A program made the position numbers and the translations under genes. From Flavobacterium sp. (GTDB lineage Bacteria; Bacteroidota; Bacteroidia; Flavobacteriales; Flavobacteriaceae): 64,000 nt of DNA. Shown here in pieces: positions 18,528 to 27,902 of the stretch (its first letter is position 1; each line of letters begins with the position of its first letter). The stretch covers positions 59,447 through 123,446 of the forward strand of contig JADKDN010000009.1 in the NCBI GenBank assembly GCA_016718345.1, given 5' to 3'. The notes under the pieces were generated by a model. The model was not told where the DNA came from. It worked only from the letters and a program-made list of their open reading frames with translations, and did no database searches.

Positions 18528-19786
18528 TTATAAGTCTAATTTTTTTACTAAAACACAGGCATTGTGTCCTCCAAAACCAAAGGTGTTACTCATTATTACT
18601 TTCATCTCTCTTTTTTGTGCTTTGTTGAAAGTGAAATTTAGTTTAGGGTCTATGTTTTCATCATCTGTAAAATGATTAATTGTAGGGGGAACAATTCCAT
18701 GTTTTATTGATAAGATACAAGAAATAGTTTCTATTGCACCTGCAGCACCCAATAAATGACCCGTCATCGATTTTGTCGAATTCAAATTCATCGTGTAAGC
18801 ATGTTCACCAAAGACATGAAGAATAGCTTTACTTTCGGCTATATCTCCTAGAGGCGTTGAAGTTCCGTGCATGTTTACTCCGTCAACATCTGTAGGTTTT
18901 AAACCAGCATCTCTCAAACAGTTAATCATTACATTTTTTGCTCCTAATCCTTCAGGATGTGGAGCGGTAATATGGTGAGCATCTGCAGACATTCCACCAC
19001 CACCTATTTCACAATATATAGTAGCGCCTCTTGCAACGGCATGTTCATATTCTTCGAAAACTAAAGCGCCAGCTCCTTCGCCTAAAACAAAACCATCTCG
19101 GTCTTTATCCATAGGTCTTGAAGCCGTTTTTGGATCATCATTTCTAGTAGATAGCGCGTGCATGGCATTAAATCCACCCATTCCAGCAATTGTAACTGCT
19201 GCCTCAGACCCACCAGTTACCATAACATCTGCATGACCCAATCGTATGTAATTGAACGCATCAATCATAGCATTTGTAGAGGAAGCACAAGCTGAAACAG
19301 TAGTAAAATTAGGACCTCTAAAACCATATTTGATTGAAATATGACCTCCAGCAATGTCAGCAATCATTTTTGGGATGAAAAAAGGATTAAATTTTGGTGC
19401 ACCACTTCCATTGACAAAATCAGTAACTTCCTGTTGAAACGTTTCTAATCCGCCAATTCCTGAACCCCAAATAACACCAACTCTATCTTTATCTAACTTT
19501 TCAAAATCAAAATGGGCATCTTTAACAGCTTCATCGGATGAAACTATGGCATATTGTGCGTAGCGATCCATTTTTCTTGCTTCTTTACGGTCAAAAAATC
19601 TTCAACATTGAAATTTTTTAATTCACAAGCAAATTTGGTTTTGAAATGTGTTGTATCAAAATAAGTTATAGGAGCAGCTCCACTAACTCCATTAATTAGA
19701 TTATTCCAATACTCCTGTATAGTATTTCCAATGGGAGTAAGAGCTCCTAAACCAGTAACAACAACTCGTCTTAATTCCATACGCAA
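18528..19786 (-). pseudogene. fabF: 3-oxoacyl-[acyl-carrier-protein] synthase II, frameshifted
   Basis: FabF elongates fatty acids by condensing acyl groups with malonyl-ACP. The N-terminal piece (19786-19544) reads RRVVVTGLGALTPIGNTIQE; the rest (to 18528) carries the active-site Cys in TVSACASSTNAMIDA, the first catalytic His in GVNMHGTSTPLGD and the second in KSMTGHLLGAAGAIE, plus NTFGFGGHNA at the end. The pieces join if one base is added to the A run at 19593-19598: NVEDFFDRKEARKMDRYAQY. The gene is essential in most bacteria, so this is very probably a consensus error. It sits between acpP and rnc in the usual order. Confidence 0.93.
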
Positions 19787-19922
19787 GCGTTTTTTAAATT
19801 TTGAGTTTAAACAAATAATACCTATGCTTTTTTCTATGTAAAATCATAAAAAGACACAGGTATTACAATAAATTATACTATTGATTGAAACACAATCAGT
19901 GGTTTAAATTTAAAAAATAATA

Positions 19923-19954
19923 ACACCTACAATTAATAGGATAATTGTAGGTGT
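19923..19954 (-). terminator. Hairpin between acpP and fabF
   Basis: A 13-bp perfect stem (ACACCTACAATTA and its complement) with a 6-nt loop starts 8 bp after the acpP stop. There is no long T run, so it may attenuate rather than end transcription, lowering fabF relative to acpP. Confidence 0.6.
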
Positions 19955-19961
19955 AAATGTA

Positions 19962-20198
19962 TTATTTTTTAGCTTCTTCGATGTAAGAAATAGCCTGACC
20001 AACAGTAGCGATGTTTTCTGCTTGGTCGTCTGGAATTTGAATATCAAATTCTTTTTCGAACTCCATGATAAGCTCAACAGTGTCTAATGAATCAGCTCCT
20101 AAATCGTTCGTGAAGCTTGCTTCTGTTACAACTTCGTTCTCGTCAACGCCTAATTTATCTACGATAATCGCTTTAACTCTTGATGCAATGTCTGACAT
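19962..20198 (-). CDS. acpP: Acyl carrier protein
   Basis: The 78-residue acidic protein has the phosphopantetheine attachment motif GADSLDTVELIMEFE (Ser in DSL) and the usual four-helix pattern. It carries growing acyl chains in fatty acid synthesis. It begins MSDIASRVKAIIVDKLGVDE. It is the first gene of the acpP-fabF-rnc cluster and divergent from purN. Confidence 0.97.
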   Translation of the reverse strand: MSDIASRVKAIIVDKLGVDENEVVTEASFTNDLGADSLDTVELIMEFEKEFDIQIPDDQAENIATVGQAISYIEEAKK

Positions 20199-20228
20199 AA
20201 TCTTTAATTTTAAAATTTAATTTGTTGG

Positions 20229-20257
20229 CAAAAATAAAAAACTTTATTTTAAAACAA
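20229..20257 (-). promoter_or_regulatory. Promoter of the acpP cluster
   Basis: On the minus strand a TATTTTTG -7 element (20236-20229) lies about 30 bp upstream of the acpP ATG, with TTG (20257-20255) 18 bp further up. This fits the Bacteroidota housekeeping promoter pattern. Confidence 0.6.
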
Positions 20258-20438
20258 CGGTTTAGTTAATAAATATAGTTACGAATTTAAAAAAAAAAAT
20301 TAACAAAGACAGCTTAATTTTATTTATTATCGTTTATTATTCTTTTTTTTGTGTGGTAAAAGTATAGTACACAAGAGATGACCTTTGTAAATACTAGGTT
20401 GTGAAGTGCTGTATCGACTTTTTTTATAAATAGAACCT

Positions 20439-21014
20439 ATGCTTAATAGAATAAAAAACATTGTACTATTTGCCTCAGGATCTGGTAGTAACGCCGAGCA
20501 AATAGTGTCCTATTTCAACAAAAAAACAGCGCCAAAGTTGTTGGAATTTTTTCTAATAATAGCAATGCTAAAGTACTAGAAAGGGCTAAAAGATTGAATG
20601 TTCCAACAGAAGTCTTTGATAAGATAGAATTAAATGAAGGAAACGTTTTAGAGAAACTAAAGCTGTATAAGCCCGATTTAATTGTACTTGCAGGATTTTT
20701 ATGGAAGTTTCCAGAACATATTATCAAAGAATATCCCAATAAAATAATCAATATTCATCCAGCACTTTTGCCAAATTATGGTGGAAAAGGAATGTATGGA
20801 ATGCATGTTCATCAAGCGGTTTTAAAAAATAAAGACAAGGAAACGGGAATTACGATTCATTATGTAAACGAAAATTATGATGAAGGGGAATTTATTTTTC
20901 AACAATCAGTAAATATAGAAGGTTGCAGTACAGCCAGAAGAGATTGCAGAGAAAGTACATGTTTTAGAGCACAAGTATTTTCCAGCGGTAATTGAGCAAA
21001 TCCTAAAGTCCTAA
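20439..21014 (+). pseudogene. purN: Phosphoribosylglycinamide formyltransferase, frameshifted
   Basis: PurN transfers a formyl group to GAR in purine synthesis. The ATG at 20439 begins MLNRIKNIVLFASGSGSNAE, the family's N-terminal signature. The frame breaks near 20525 by an A run and resumes as VVGIFSNNSNAKVLERAKRL. The core motif IINIHPALLPNYGGKGMYG with the catalytic Asn/His pair, and TGITIHYVNENYDEGEFIFQ, are intact. A second indel near 20935 diverts the end; the true tail reads EEIAEKVHVLEHKYFPAVIE and stops at 21014. Reconstructed length is about 191 residues, normal for PurN. It is divergent from acpP and 15 bp upstream of rnhA. Confidence 0.92.
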
Positions 21015-21029
21015 ATCTAAAATTTCAAA

Positions 21030-21495
21030 ATGTCTCATCAAGTTCACATTTACACTGACGGCGCCGCCAAAGGAAATCCTGGGAATGGTGGTTATGGCAT
21101 AGTTATGGAATTAGTTGGAACACCTCATAAAAAAGAATTCTACGAAGGTTTCCGCTTGACAACAAATAATAGAATGGAACTTTTAGCCGTGATTGTAGGT
21201 TTCGAAAAGCTCAAAAATCCCAACATGAAGGTTTTAATAATTTCCGATTCTAAATACGTTGTGGATTCAGTTGAGAAAAAATGGGTTTTAGGTTGGGAGA
21301 AAAAAGGTTTCGCTGGCAGAAAAAATTCTGATTTATGGAAACGCTTCCTAAAAGTGTATCGAAAACACCAAGTTGATTTCAAATGGATTAAAGGCCACAA
21401 CAATCATCCTCAAAACGAACGTTGCGATGAATTGGCTGTAATGGCTAGCTTGCAGAATCTTACGCCATGAGTTTTATGAACAAGATGCTAAGTGA
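21030..21495 (+). CDS. rnhA: Ribonuclease HI
   Basis: RNase HI cuts RNA in RNA-DNA hybrids. The four acidic catalytic residues are visible in IYTDGAAKGNPGNGGYG, TTNNRMELLAVI, ISDSKYVVDSV and NERCDELAVMA, and the catalytic His loop is FKWIKGHNNHPQNE. As written the frame stops at 21470 after QNLTP. The shifted frame gives EFYEQDAK and a stop at 21495, so one or two bases are probably missing at about 21468 (LTPDEFYEQDAK). The loss affects only the last few residues and no catalytic one. Confidence 0.93.
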
Positions 21496-21527
21496 AAGTG
21501 AAAAAGGTTCTCAAATAATCGTTGTAA

Positions 21528-22091
21528 CTATAAAACCTCAAAACTATTTTGATAAATTAGCAATGTTTCCTTTTTCCAAATGCGTACTTTTTTATTTTGA
21601 TAACTAGGTTTTTGCAACAGCTGTTTTTCGTTGAATTGTAGTAAATAAAACTGTAAATCATCAATAGCAAAATGTTCTACTTTTATTTCATAGCTAGCAA
21701 TAAACCCAATAGCTTTTTGTTCGACATAAATTCCAGAGTTAAAATTTTCGATGATTTCTGTTTTATGAATGTTGTATAAAGGAAAAAGCAATTGTTCTTG
21801 ATTCAAATCTTTGATGTGGAGTTTTTTAATTTTCTTTCCATCTAGTATGATTTCGATTTGGTTTTTAGGTGTGTTTAATAATCCAGACCACTTTTTACCA
21901 GGCAAATTTTCGACAGATGAAATAGCGGGAATTTTGAGATAATAATAGAAAAAAGGATCTAATAAAGCTTGTGATAATGAGCGTTTCATTTTATCAGCCA
22001 CTTTCAAGCATGCACTTAAATCTTCTTCACTACATTCGAACTTTTTGAGTGACCAGCTTTCGCCGTGAAGATTGATTTTGAGTGTTTGCAT
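21528..22091 (-). CDS. Hypothetical protein
   Basis: This 187-residue protein starts MQTLKINLHGESWSLKKFEC and has no signal peptide, membrane segment or motif I recognise. It is mixed alpha/beta in pattern, with many aromatic and Lys residues and a basic C-terminus (NKKVRIWKKETLLIYQ). It converges on rnhA and lies 21 bp downstream of the MBL-fold gene in the same direction, so it may belong to that accessory unit. Confidence 0.6.
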   Translation of the reverse strand: MQTLKINLHGESWSLKKFECSEEDLSACLKVADKMKRSLSQALLDPFFYYYLKIPAISSVENLPGKKWSGLLNTPKNQIEIILDGKKIKKLHIKDLNQEQLLFPLYNIHKTEIIENFNSGIYVEQKAIGFIASYEIKVEHFAIDDLQFYLLQFNEKQLLQKPSYQNKKVRIWKKETLLIYQNSFEVL

Positions 22092-22112
22092 TTAAATTTT
22101 GGGAATATAATA

Positions 22113-23406
22113 TTATATTTTATACGTCTGATTGTCTTCAAGTTCTAAAATGGTTTGGTCGAAAATGCTTTTATAGTCTTTCTTATTGTTTGTGTGTATT
22201 GGAATTATCGTTTTAGGATTTATTGCATTTGCATATTCTTTTAATGTTTCCACATCAGCGTGACCACTAGTGTGTATGTCAATTACTTTAAAATTATTAT
22301 TCAGAAACAAATCAATAAATTTTTGCGTTTTAGGTTGGTTTTTGTAACCAGACCACATGGAATATATAAGATTTCCATTTTTAATATTCATACTTTTCAA
22401 ATCATTTACCATTGACGACCTAACAAGAAGAACATAATCGGAAGAGTTATTTATAATATCCTTTTTGTCAATTTTATTAGAGGTATATTTATGAACTATT
22501 TCTTATATCCTTCACGAATTAATTTAGATGTTGGATGGTTATAAAAGTAAACTCCCATTCTCGGATAACCTTTTAAAAGAAGGAAGTTTTTGCAAATTCA
22601 GAAAGTTTTTCTAAAGATGTGCGCCATAAACATCTACTACAAAAGTCTTTCTAGCTCTTAAACTGGCTTTATAAATAGAAACCAATCGATCTATATTTTG
22701 TGTTGAAGTAAAAACATAATTTATGGAATTAGAATTTTTGAAACACTCCAAAAAATCATTTTCTATATCATCTTCCGTCTTGGTTTTTATAACATTTCTG
22801 CCAATTGTTGTTCCTTCCATTATCAAACAATCAACATTTTCGGGTGGGTTTTCAATAAATTTTTTATACACTTCTTTTTTGCGTCCGTGTGACCTGAAAT
22901 CACCAGAATAGAATATTTTTTGCCATTTGCTTCTATCAAAAAGAATAAGCATCAAAGGCTGAATGGTCGCTCCAATAAGGAGTTATCGTAAAATCGCCTA
23001 TTTTAAATTTTTTCCATCGCTCAAAATAATTTGGTTTTTCAATCTTGTTTTCCTGATTCAGAAAGATGTTGTTCAATTTTAAAATTTCGTGGGTTGCTTC
23101 TCCAATCCAAACAGGAATATCTTTGTTCAAGTAGTGCATCAATCCATAATGATCTCCGTGAGAATGAGAAATTATCAAACCATTTATTTTTGAATTTTCA
23201 GAGAAGGCTTCTTTTACATCGGGTAAAATACCTTTACTGATGAGTTCGTTTACAGATAAATTCTCGTATTCTCTAAAACTGAAAGGTTTTCCATTACTGC
23301 TCAACAACGGCATCCCAAAATCAAGTAATATTCTACTATTGTCTGATTGAAGCTCAATGCAAGAACCGCCTATTTCGTTGGTTCCTCTGTGGATGGTTAG
23401 GTTCAT
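22113..23406 (-). pseudogene. MBL-fold metallohydrolase, RNase J/CPSF-like, multiply frameshifted
   Basis: The pieces at 23406-22936, 22955-22611 and 22412-22113, plus a middle part readable across frames (GYPRMGVYFYNHPTSKLIRE, SNKIDKKDIINNSSDYVLLV), form one protein of about 430 residues. Metal ligands are visible: HSHGDHYGL (HxHxDH), WSDHSAFDA, YSGDFRSHGRK and, near the end, HTSGHADVE. The start MNLTIHRGTNEIGGSCIELQ and the second-half motifs match RNA-processing MBL proteins rather than plain hydrolases. At least four indels are needed. The start codon overlaps the stop of the preceding gene (TAATG), so the two are translationally coupled. Role unknown; an RNA- or DNA-cleaving role is likely from the family. 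Confidence 0.75.
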
Positions 23407-24230
23407 TATTTTCTAATATTTTTAATTGAAATAGGTTGATTTAAAATAATTTTATATTTTCCATTTTTCTGTTTTGGATTAATGTCGTTTCTGTTTTTAA
23501 ATTTGTCTAGTTCATGTTCTAGTTTATCAATTACATAAAATTCAATTTTTTCGACACCGACCTTACTCAATTCAATGTTAATTCTATCTATTAGAGTTAT
23601 AAATTGTTTGTTTTTATTCGATTTATTATAAACATCTATTATTTGACGACCTGCAGCTGAATTTTCAAATACTAAAACTGCCGGTACTGATTTGTGATTT
23701 GTTACTCCATACATTTCATACTCTTCTTTAAACTTATTTATAAAACCATATTTATGTAATCTATATGTATATACAAATATTTCAAGAATTGCCTAACAAT
23801 GGATCCGAAGGTTCTGGTTTTTCTCTAAAAACTGTTGATTACTTGCTATAGATAACAAATCTATATCTCCGTGACTTTGTTTTCCCTTTCCTTGTTTTGG
23901 TTCTGTTAGTGGTATTTCATAATCAATTATTTTGCCTAATAAATCTATAGAACCTGTATTGAATAAAGCTCTACAAAATCTTTTTTCAGTAAATTGTGAA
24001 ATATCTGTGCTCAAAATAGTTTCTCCAGTATGCAAGTCTTGCCTGAAATTTTCTTTTCTATGTCCTTTATCAGTCCAATTTTTATTAATATGGTCAAATT
24101 GATCTAAAAGTATTTCCGAGATAAATTCAATATAGCCAGTTCGTGAACATTTATCCCATTGGTAAATGTTATGCCAGTTTTTTGGCAATTTATCAAATTC
24201 TGCTTGTATTTGTTGTTTTGTAAAAGCCAT
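23406..24230 (-). pseudogene. Hypothetical protein, possible PD-(D/E)XK-type nuclease, frameshifted
   Basis: Open pieces at 24230-23793 and 23714-23406 belong to one protein of about 275 residues. The junction reads in shifted frames as EKPEPSDPLLG and then EIFVYTYRLHKYGFINKFKE leading into YEMYGVTNHKS. After repair the middle reads HGDIDLLSIASNQQFLEKKP, giving an Asp followed by E-x-K as in PD-(D/E)XK nucleases, then a helix and PAVLVFENSAAGRQ. The nuclease assignment is a motif-level guess. I chose the ATG at 24230 (MAFTKQQIQAEFDKLP) over one 11 codons upstream. It comes first in a leftward unit with the MBL protein. Confidence 0.55.
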
Positions 24231-24379
24231 AAATATTTTTTCTTTAAATATAAGTAATTTCAATCCTAATCAAATATTTAGAAATTAGTTTTTATTATTT
24301 ACGTCAAAATTAATTTCTAATAACGCCAAAGCGCGACGTTTCTAAATAATTTTTCAATTAAACTTTTAAACTAAAAATG

Positions 24380-24387
24380 TATCTTTG
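24380..24387 (+). promoter_or_regulatory. -7 element of the PfkB-family kinase gene
   Basis: TATCTTTG lies 24 bp upstream of the ATG in an AT-rich leader, matching TAnnTTTG. No clear -33 element is seen. Confidence 0.55.
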
Positions 24388-24411
24388 CGCCTTTAATTAC
24401 AAATTATAAAA

Positions 24412-25338
24412 ATGAACAAACTTTTAATTGTTGGAACGGTTGCTTTCGACGCTATAGAAACTCCTTTTGGAAAAACAGATAAAATATTGGGTGGAGCAGG
24501 AACTTTTATAGGTCTATCCGCTTCTCATTTCAATTTACAATCGGCAATTGTTTCCGTTGTTGGAGATGATTTTCCACAAGAATATTTAGATTTATTAACT
24601 TCAAGAAATATTGATATCTCAGGATTAGAAGTGGTTAAAGGAGGAAAAACATTCTTTTGGAGCGGTCGTTACCACAATGATATGAATTCGAGAGATACTT
24701 TGGCTACAGAGCTTAATGTATTAGCCGATTTCAATCCTATTGTTCCAGAAAACTTTAAAGATGCTGATGTTGTAATGCTTGGAAATTTACATCCAATTGT
24801 ACAAACAGGCGTTTTGAACCAAATGACTTCAACACCAAAATTAGTGGTTTTAGACACCATGAACTTTTGGATGGATTGCGCATTACCAGAATTGTTAGAC
24901 GTAATCAAACGTGTTGATGTAATTACCATAAATGATGAAGAAGCTCGTCAGTTATCAGGAGAATATTCTCTAGTGAAAGCTGCAGCCAAAATCCATACTA
25001 TGGGACCAAAATATGTTGTAATTAAAAAAGGAGAACATGGAGCATTAATTTTCCATGGAGAGCATATTTTCTTTGCACCAGCATTGCCTTTGGCAGATGT
25101 TTTTGACCCTACTGGTGCCGGGGATACTTTTGCGGGAGGATTTGCGGGATACATTACACAACAAGGTGATATTTCATTTGAGACTATGAAAACTGCTATT
25201 ATTCAAGGGTCTAATTTAGCATCTTTCTGTGTTGAGAAATTTGGAACAGAAAGAATGTTGGAACTGAATAAAGAAGAAGTAAACCAACGCTTGAAACAAT
25301 TTAAAGCCTTAACACAATTTGAAATAGAATTATCATAA
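24412..25338 (+). CDS. PfkB family carbohydrate/nucleoside kinase
   Basis: This 308-residue ribokinase-like protein has the N-terminal glycine pair (LGGAGTFIGLSASHF) and the C-terminal signature DPTGAGDTFAGGFAGY with the catalytic Asp. It phosphorylates a sugar or nucleoside with ATP; the substrate cannot be told from sequence. The next gene is a PurF-like amidotransferase, which hints at nucleotide or phosphoribosyl metabolism. The gene has its own promoter and terminator. The frame is intact. Confidence 0.88.
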   Translation: MNKLLIVGTVAFDAIETPFGKTDKILGGAGTFIGLSASHFNLQSAIVSVVGDDFPQEYLDLLTSRNIDISGLEVVKGGKTFFWSGRYHNDMNSRDTLATELNVLADFNPIVPENFKDADVVMLGNLHPIVQTGVLNQMTSTPKLVVLDTMNFWMDCALPELLDVIKRVDVITINDEEARQLSGEYSLVKAAAKIHTMGPKYVVIKKGEHGALIFHGEHIFFAPALPLADVFDPTGAGDTFAGGFAGYITQQGDISFETMKTAIIQGSNLASFCVEKFGTERMLELNKEEVNQRLKQFKALTQFEIELS

Positions 25339-25342
25339 ATTT

Positions 25343-25372
25343 ATGCCTCGAATTTCGGGGCATTTTTATTTT
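25343..25372 (+). terminator. Terminator after the PfkB-family gene
   Basis: ATGCCTCGA/TCGGGGCAT stem with one G-T pair and a 3-nt loop is followed by TTTTATTTT. It separates the kinase from the PurF-like gene 32 bp downstream. Confidence 0.8.
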
Positions 25373-25403
25373 ACACAACTACTAACTACAACACAACAAC
25401 ACA

Positions 25404-27300
25404 ATGAGTGACGCAATCAAACACGAATGTGGAATTGCACTTTTACGTTTAAAAAACCGTTAGAATTCTACAAAGAGAAATACGGTTCAGCTTTTTATGG
25501 AATACAAAAAATGTACCTTCTCATGGAAAAGCAGCACAATCGCGGACAAGATGGAGCTGGTCTAGCTTCTATAACATTAGATGTCAATCCTGGTGAAAGA
25601 TACATAAGTCGTGTTCGTTCTAATGATACTCAGGCGATTCAAGATGTTTTTAAACAAATTAATGAAAGAGTCAACGAGGAGATGACGCTCCATCCTGAAT
25701 ATGCTGACAATGTTGCGCTTCAAAAAGCGAATATTCCGTATATTGGGGAATTGTTTTTAGGACATGTTCGCTATGGAACTTTTGGTAAAAATAGCATCGA
25801 GAGTGTACATCCTTTTTTGCGACAAAACAATTGGATGCATAGAAATCTGATCTTGGCAGGTAATTTTAATATGACCAATGTTAGAGAACTATTTGAAAGT
25901 TTAATTGAAATTGGTCAACATCCAAAAGAAATGACAGATACGGTAACTGTTATGGAAAAAATAGGTCATTTTCTCGATGATGAAGTAACAGATTTGTATC
26001 AAGATTGTAAAAACAACGGATTCTCAAAAAGAGAAGCTTCACCAATTATTGCTGAAAAGCTAGACATTGCTAAAATCCTAAAAAAAGCTTCTAAAAATCT
26101 TGATGGAGGCTATGCTATGGCTGGGCTTTTAGGTCATGGTGATGCTTTTGTGTTTAGAGATCCAGCAGGAATTCGTCCAGCTTATTTTTATCAAGACGAC
26201 GAAATTGTTGTGGTAGCTTCTGAAAGACCTGTTATTCAAACCGTTTTTAATGTTGGATTTGAAAAAGTGCAAGAGTTACAACCAGGGAATGCTTTAATTA
26301 TTAAGAAAAATGGCAATGTAACTGAAGAGAATATTTTAGCACCTACGATTAAAAAAGCATGTTCTTTTGAAAGAATTTATTTTTCAAGAGGAAGTGATGC
26401 CGAAATTTATCAAGAAAGAAAAAATTTAGGAAAACTAATTCTCCCTGCAGTTTTAAATGCAATAGATAATGATACTGACAACACGGTATTTTCGTATATT
26501 CCAAACACAGCTGAGACATCTTTTTACGGAATGGTCGAGGCGGCTCAGGATTTTTTAAATCAGAGGAAAAATAAGTTTATTCTTGACAATAGAAAAACGT
26601 TGACCAAGGAAAAGCTAGAAGAAATTCTTGCCGTAAAAATCAGAACTGAAAAAGTAGCGATTAAAGATGCTAAACTTCGAACATTTATCACAGAAGATAG
26701 TAGTCGAGATGATTTAGTGGCTCACGTTTATGATGTAACGTATGGAGTTATAAAACCAACAGACAATTTGGTAATTATCGATGATAGCATCGTCCGCGGA
26801 ACAACTCTCAAAATGAGTATTCTGAAAATGATGGATAGGTTAAAACCCAAAAGTATCATTATTGTATCATCAGCACCGCAAATTCGGTATCCAGATTGCT
26901 ATGGAATTGATATGGCAAAACTGGAAGGTTTAGTTGCCTTTAGAGCAGCTTTGGAATTATTAAAGAAAGAGGACTCTATTCTATTGTTGATGAAGTTTAC
27001 ATAAAATGCAAGCAACAAGAAAATAACAAGGACAGCGAAGGAATCAATTTTGTAACGGAGATTTATGCGCCTTTTCATCCTCAGGAAATTTCAAATAAGA
27101 TAGCGGAGATGCTTTGCTCCCCTGAAATAAATGCAGAAGTTAAAATTATTTTTCAAACTATTGAGAATTTACATACTGCTTGTCCAAAAAATTTAGGGGA
27201 TTGGTATTTTACTGGAGATTATCCAACACCTGGAGGGAATCGAGTTGTGAACCGTGCTTTTATGAATTTTTATGAAGGAAAAGACGCCAGAGCATATTAA
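25404..27300 (+). pseudogene. Amidophosphoribosyltransferase-like protein (PurF family), frameshifted
   Basis: The ATG at 25404 reads MSDAIKHECGIALLRLK, placing the N-terminal nucleophile Cys (CGIA) after a short propeptide. The frame then breaks near 25455 and resumes as KPLEFYKEKYGSAFYGIQKM. The glutaminase domain (NRGQDGAGLAS, GHVRYGTFGKNSIESVHPF) and the PRPP-binding loop VIIDDSIVRGTTLKMSI are present. A second indel near 26970 diverts the end; the true path reads ERGLYSIVDEVYIKCKQQEN and runs through GDWYFTGDYPTPGGNRVVNR to 27300. Reconstructed length is about 632 residues, longer than typical PurF, with a long insertion after the glutaminase domain. It may be a second, specialised PurF. 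Confidence 0.85.
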
Positions 27301-27388
27301 AACACAAACAATTAAGCACTTTATCGAGTTTTATAGTTGTTCATCTAATTTATTTGTTAAATAAACAACACTAGAATACATTTGGTGA

Positions 27389-27465
27389 ACCATAGCATTA
27401 GTAGGTTAAGTTTATGGTAGATTTGGGGCAAAAAGGGTGAAAGAAATTTCACCTTTTTTATTTTA
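27389..27465 (+). ncRNA. Candidate small RNA, tandem unit 1
   Basis: A consensus promoter (TTTG at 27353-27356, 20 bp, TACATTTG at 27377-27384) precedes a ~77-nt unit. It begins with a hairpin ACCATA (27389-27394)/TATGGT (27413-27418), continues with a single-stranded AGATTTGGGGCAAAAA, and ends in the terminator hairpin GGGTGAAA/TTTCACC plus T run. There is no open reading frame of note. It is not a leader, because it terminates within a gap between two convergent genes. I do not recognise the family; a covariance search against Rfam flavobacterial RNAs such as Flavo-1 is the obvious test. Confidence 0.75.
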
Positions 27466-27556
27466 TAAAAAACTGACATTCAATCACTTCGTAGATTTTT
27501 ATAGTTGTTCATCTAATTTATTTGTCAATTAAATTCTACCCACATACATTTGTTGA

Positions 27557-27632
27557 ACCATAGCATTAGTAGGTTAAGTTTATGGTAGATTTGGGGCAAA
27601 AAGGTGAAAGAGATTTCACCTTTTTTATTTTA
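27557..27632 (+). ncRNA. Candidate small RNA, tandem unit 2
   Basis: Promoter TTTG (27521-27524), 20 bp, TACATTTG (27545-27552). The RNA is nearly identical to unit 1: ACCATA/TATGGT hairpin, GATTTGGGGCAAAAA linker, and terminator stem GGTGAAA/TTTCACC with a GAGA loop where unit 1 has GAAA. One G fewer in the stem is the main change. Confidence 0.75.
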
Positions 27633-27746
27633 TAGATTTTATATAAAATCTTTCTTCCAAACCCTTTTTGCTATTATTTGACTAGTTTTCCAATTTATTT
27701 TCAATAAAAATTCACTTAATAAGTTAAATCTTATTAACTTTGCCTT

Positions 27747-27824
27747 ACCATATGTTTAGCTAGGTATAAGTTTATGGTAGATTTGGGGCAAAAAGGGTGA
27801 AAGAAATTTCGCCCTTTTTATTTT
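27747..27824 (+). ncRNA. Candidate small RNA, tandem unit 3 (diverged)
   Basis: The -7 element TAACTTTG (27735-27742) is good but the -33 element is weak. The hairpin ACCATA/TATGGT is kept although the loop changes sequence and grows from 18 to 20 nt. The linker TAGATTTGGGGCAAAAAGGG is unchanged. In the terminator TTTCACC becomes TTTCGCCC, which still pairs with GGGTGAAA through a G-U pair. Keeping structure while loop and flank diverge supports a functional RNA. Confidence 0.72.
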
Positions 27825-27846
27825 GTTATAATATCGATAGGCAAAA

Positions 27847-27878
27847 AAAAAACGTAACGAGGGTATTCTCGACGTTTT
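27847..27878 (-). terminator. Terminator downstream of the superoxide dismutase gene
   Basis: Read leftward, AAAACGTCGAG pairs with CTCG(TT)ACGTTTT and is followed by a long T run, 25 bp after the sod stop. It also separates sod from the small RNA array. Confidence 0.75.
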
Positions 27879-27902
27879 TATAAAATTAATTAATGATAGA
27901 GA

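Larger units (their letters stand above)
27320..27632 (+). repeat. Direct duplication of about 168 bp containing small RNA units 1 and 2
   Basis: The block TTTATAGTTGTTCATCTAAT and the following sequence through the terminator occur twice with a period of 168 bp (27330 and 27498). Promoter spacing is identical in both copies. Differences are concentrated between the -33 and -7 elements, as expected if the RNA and promoter motifs are under selection. Confidence 0.85.
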
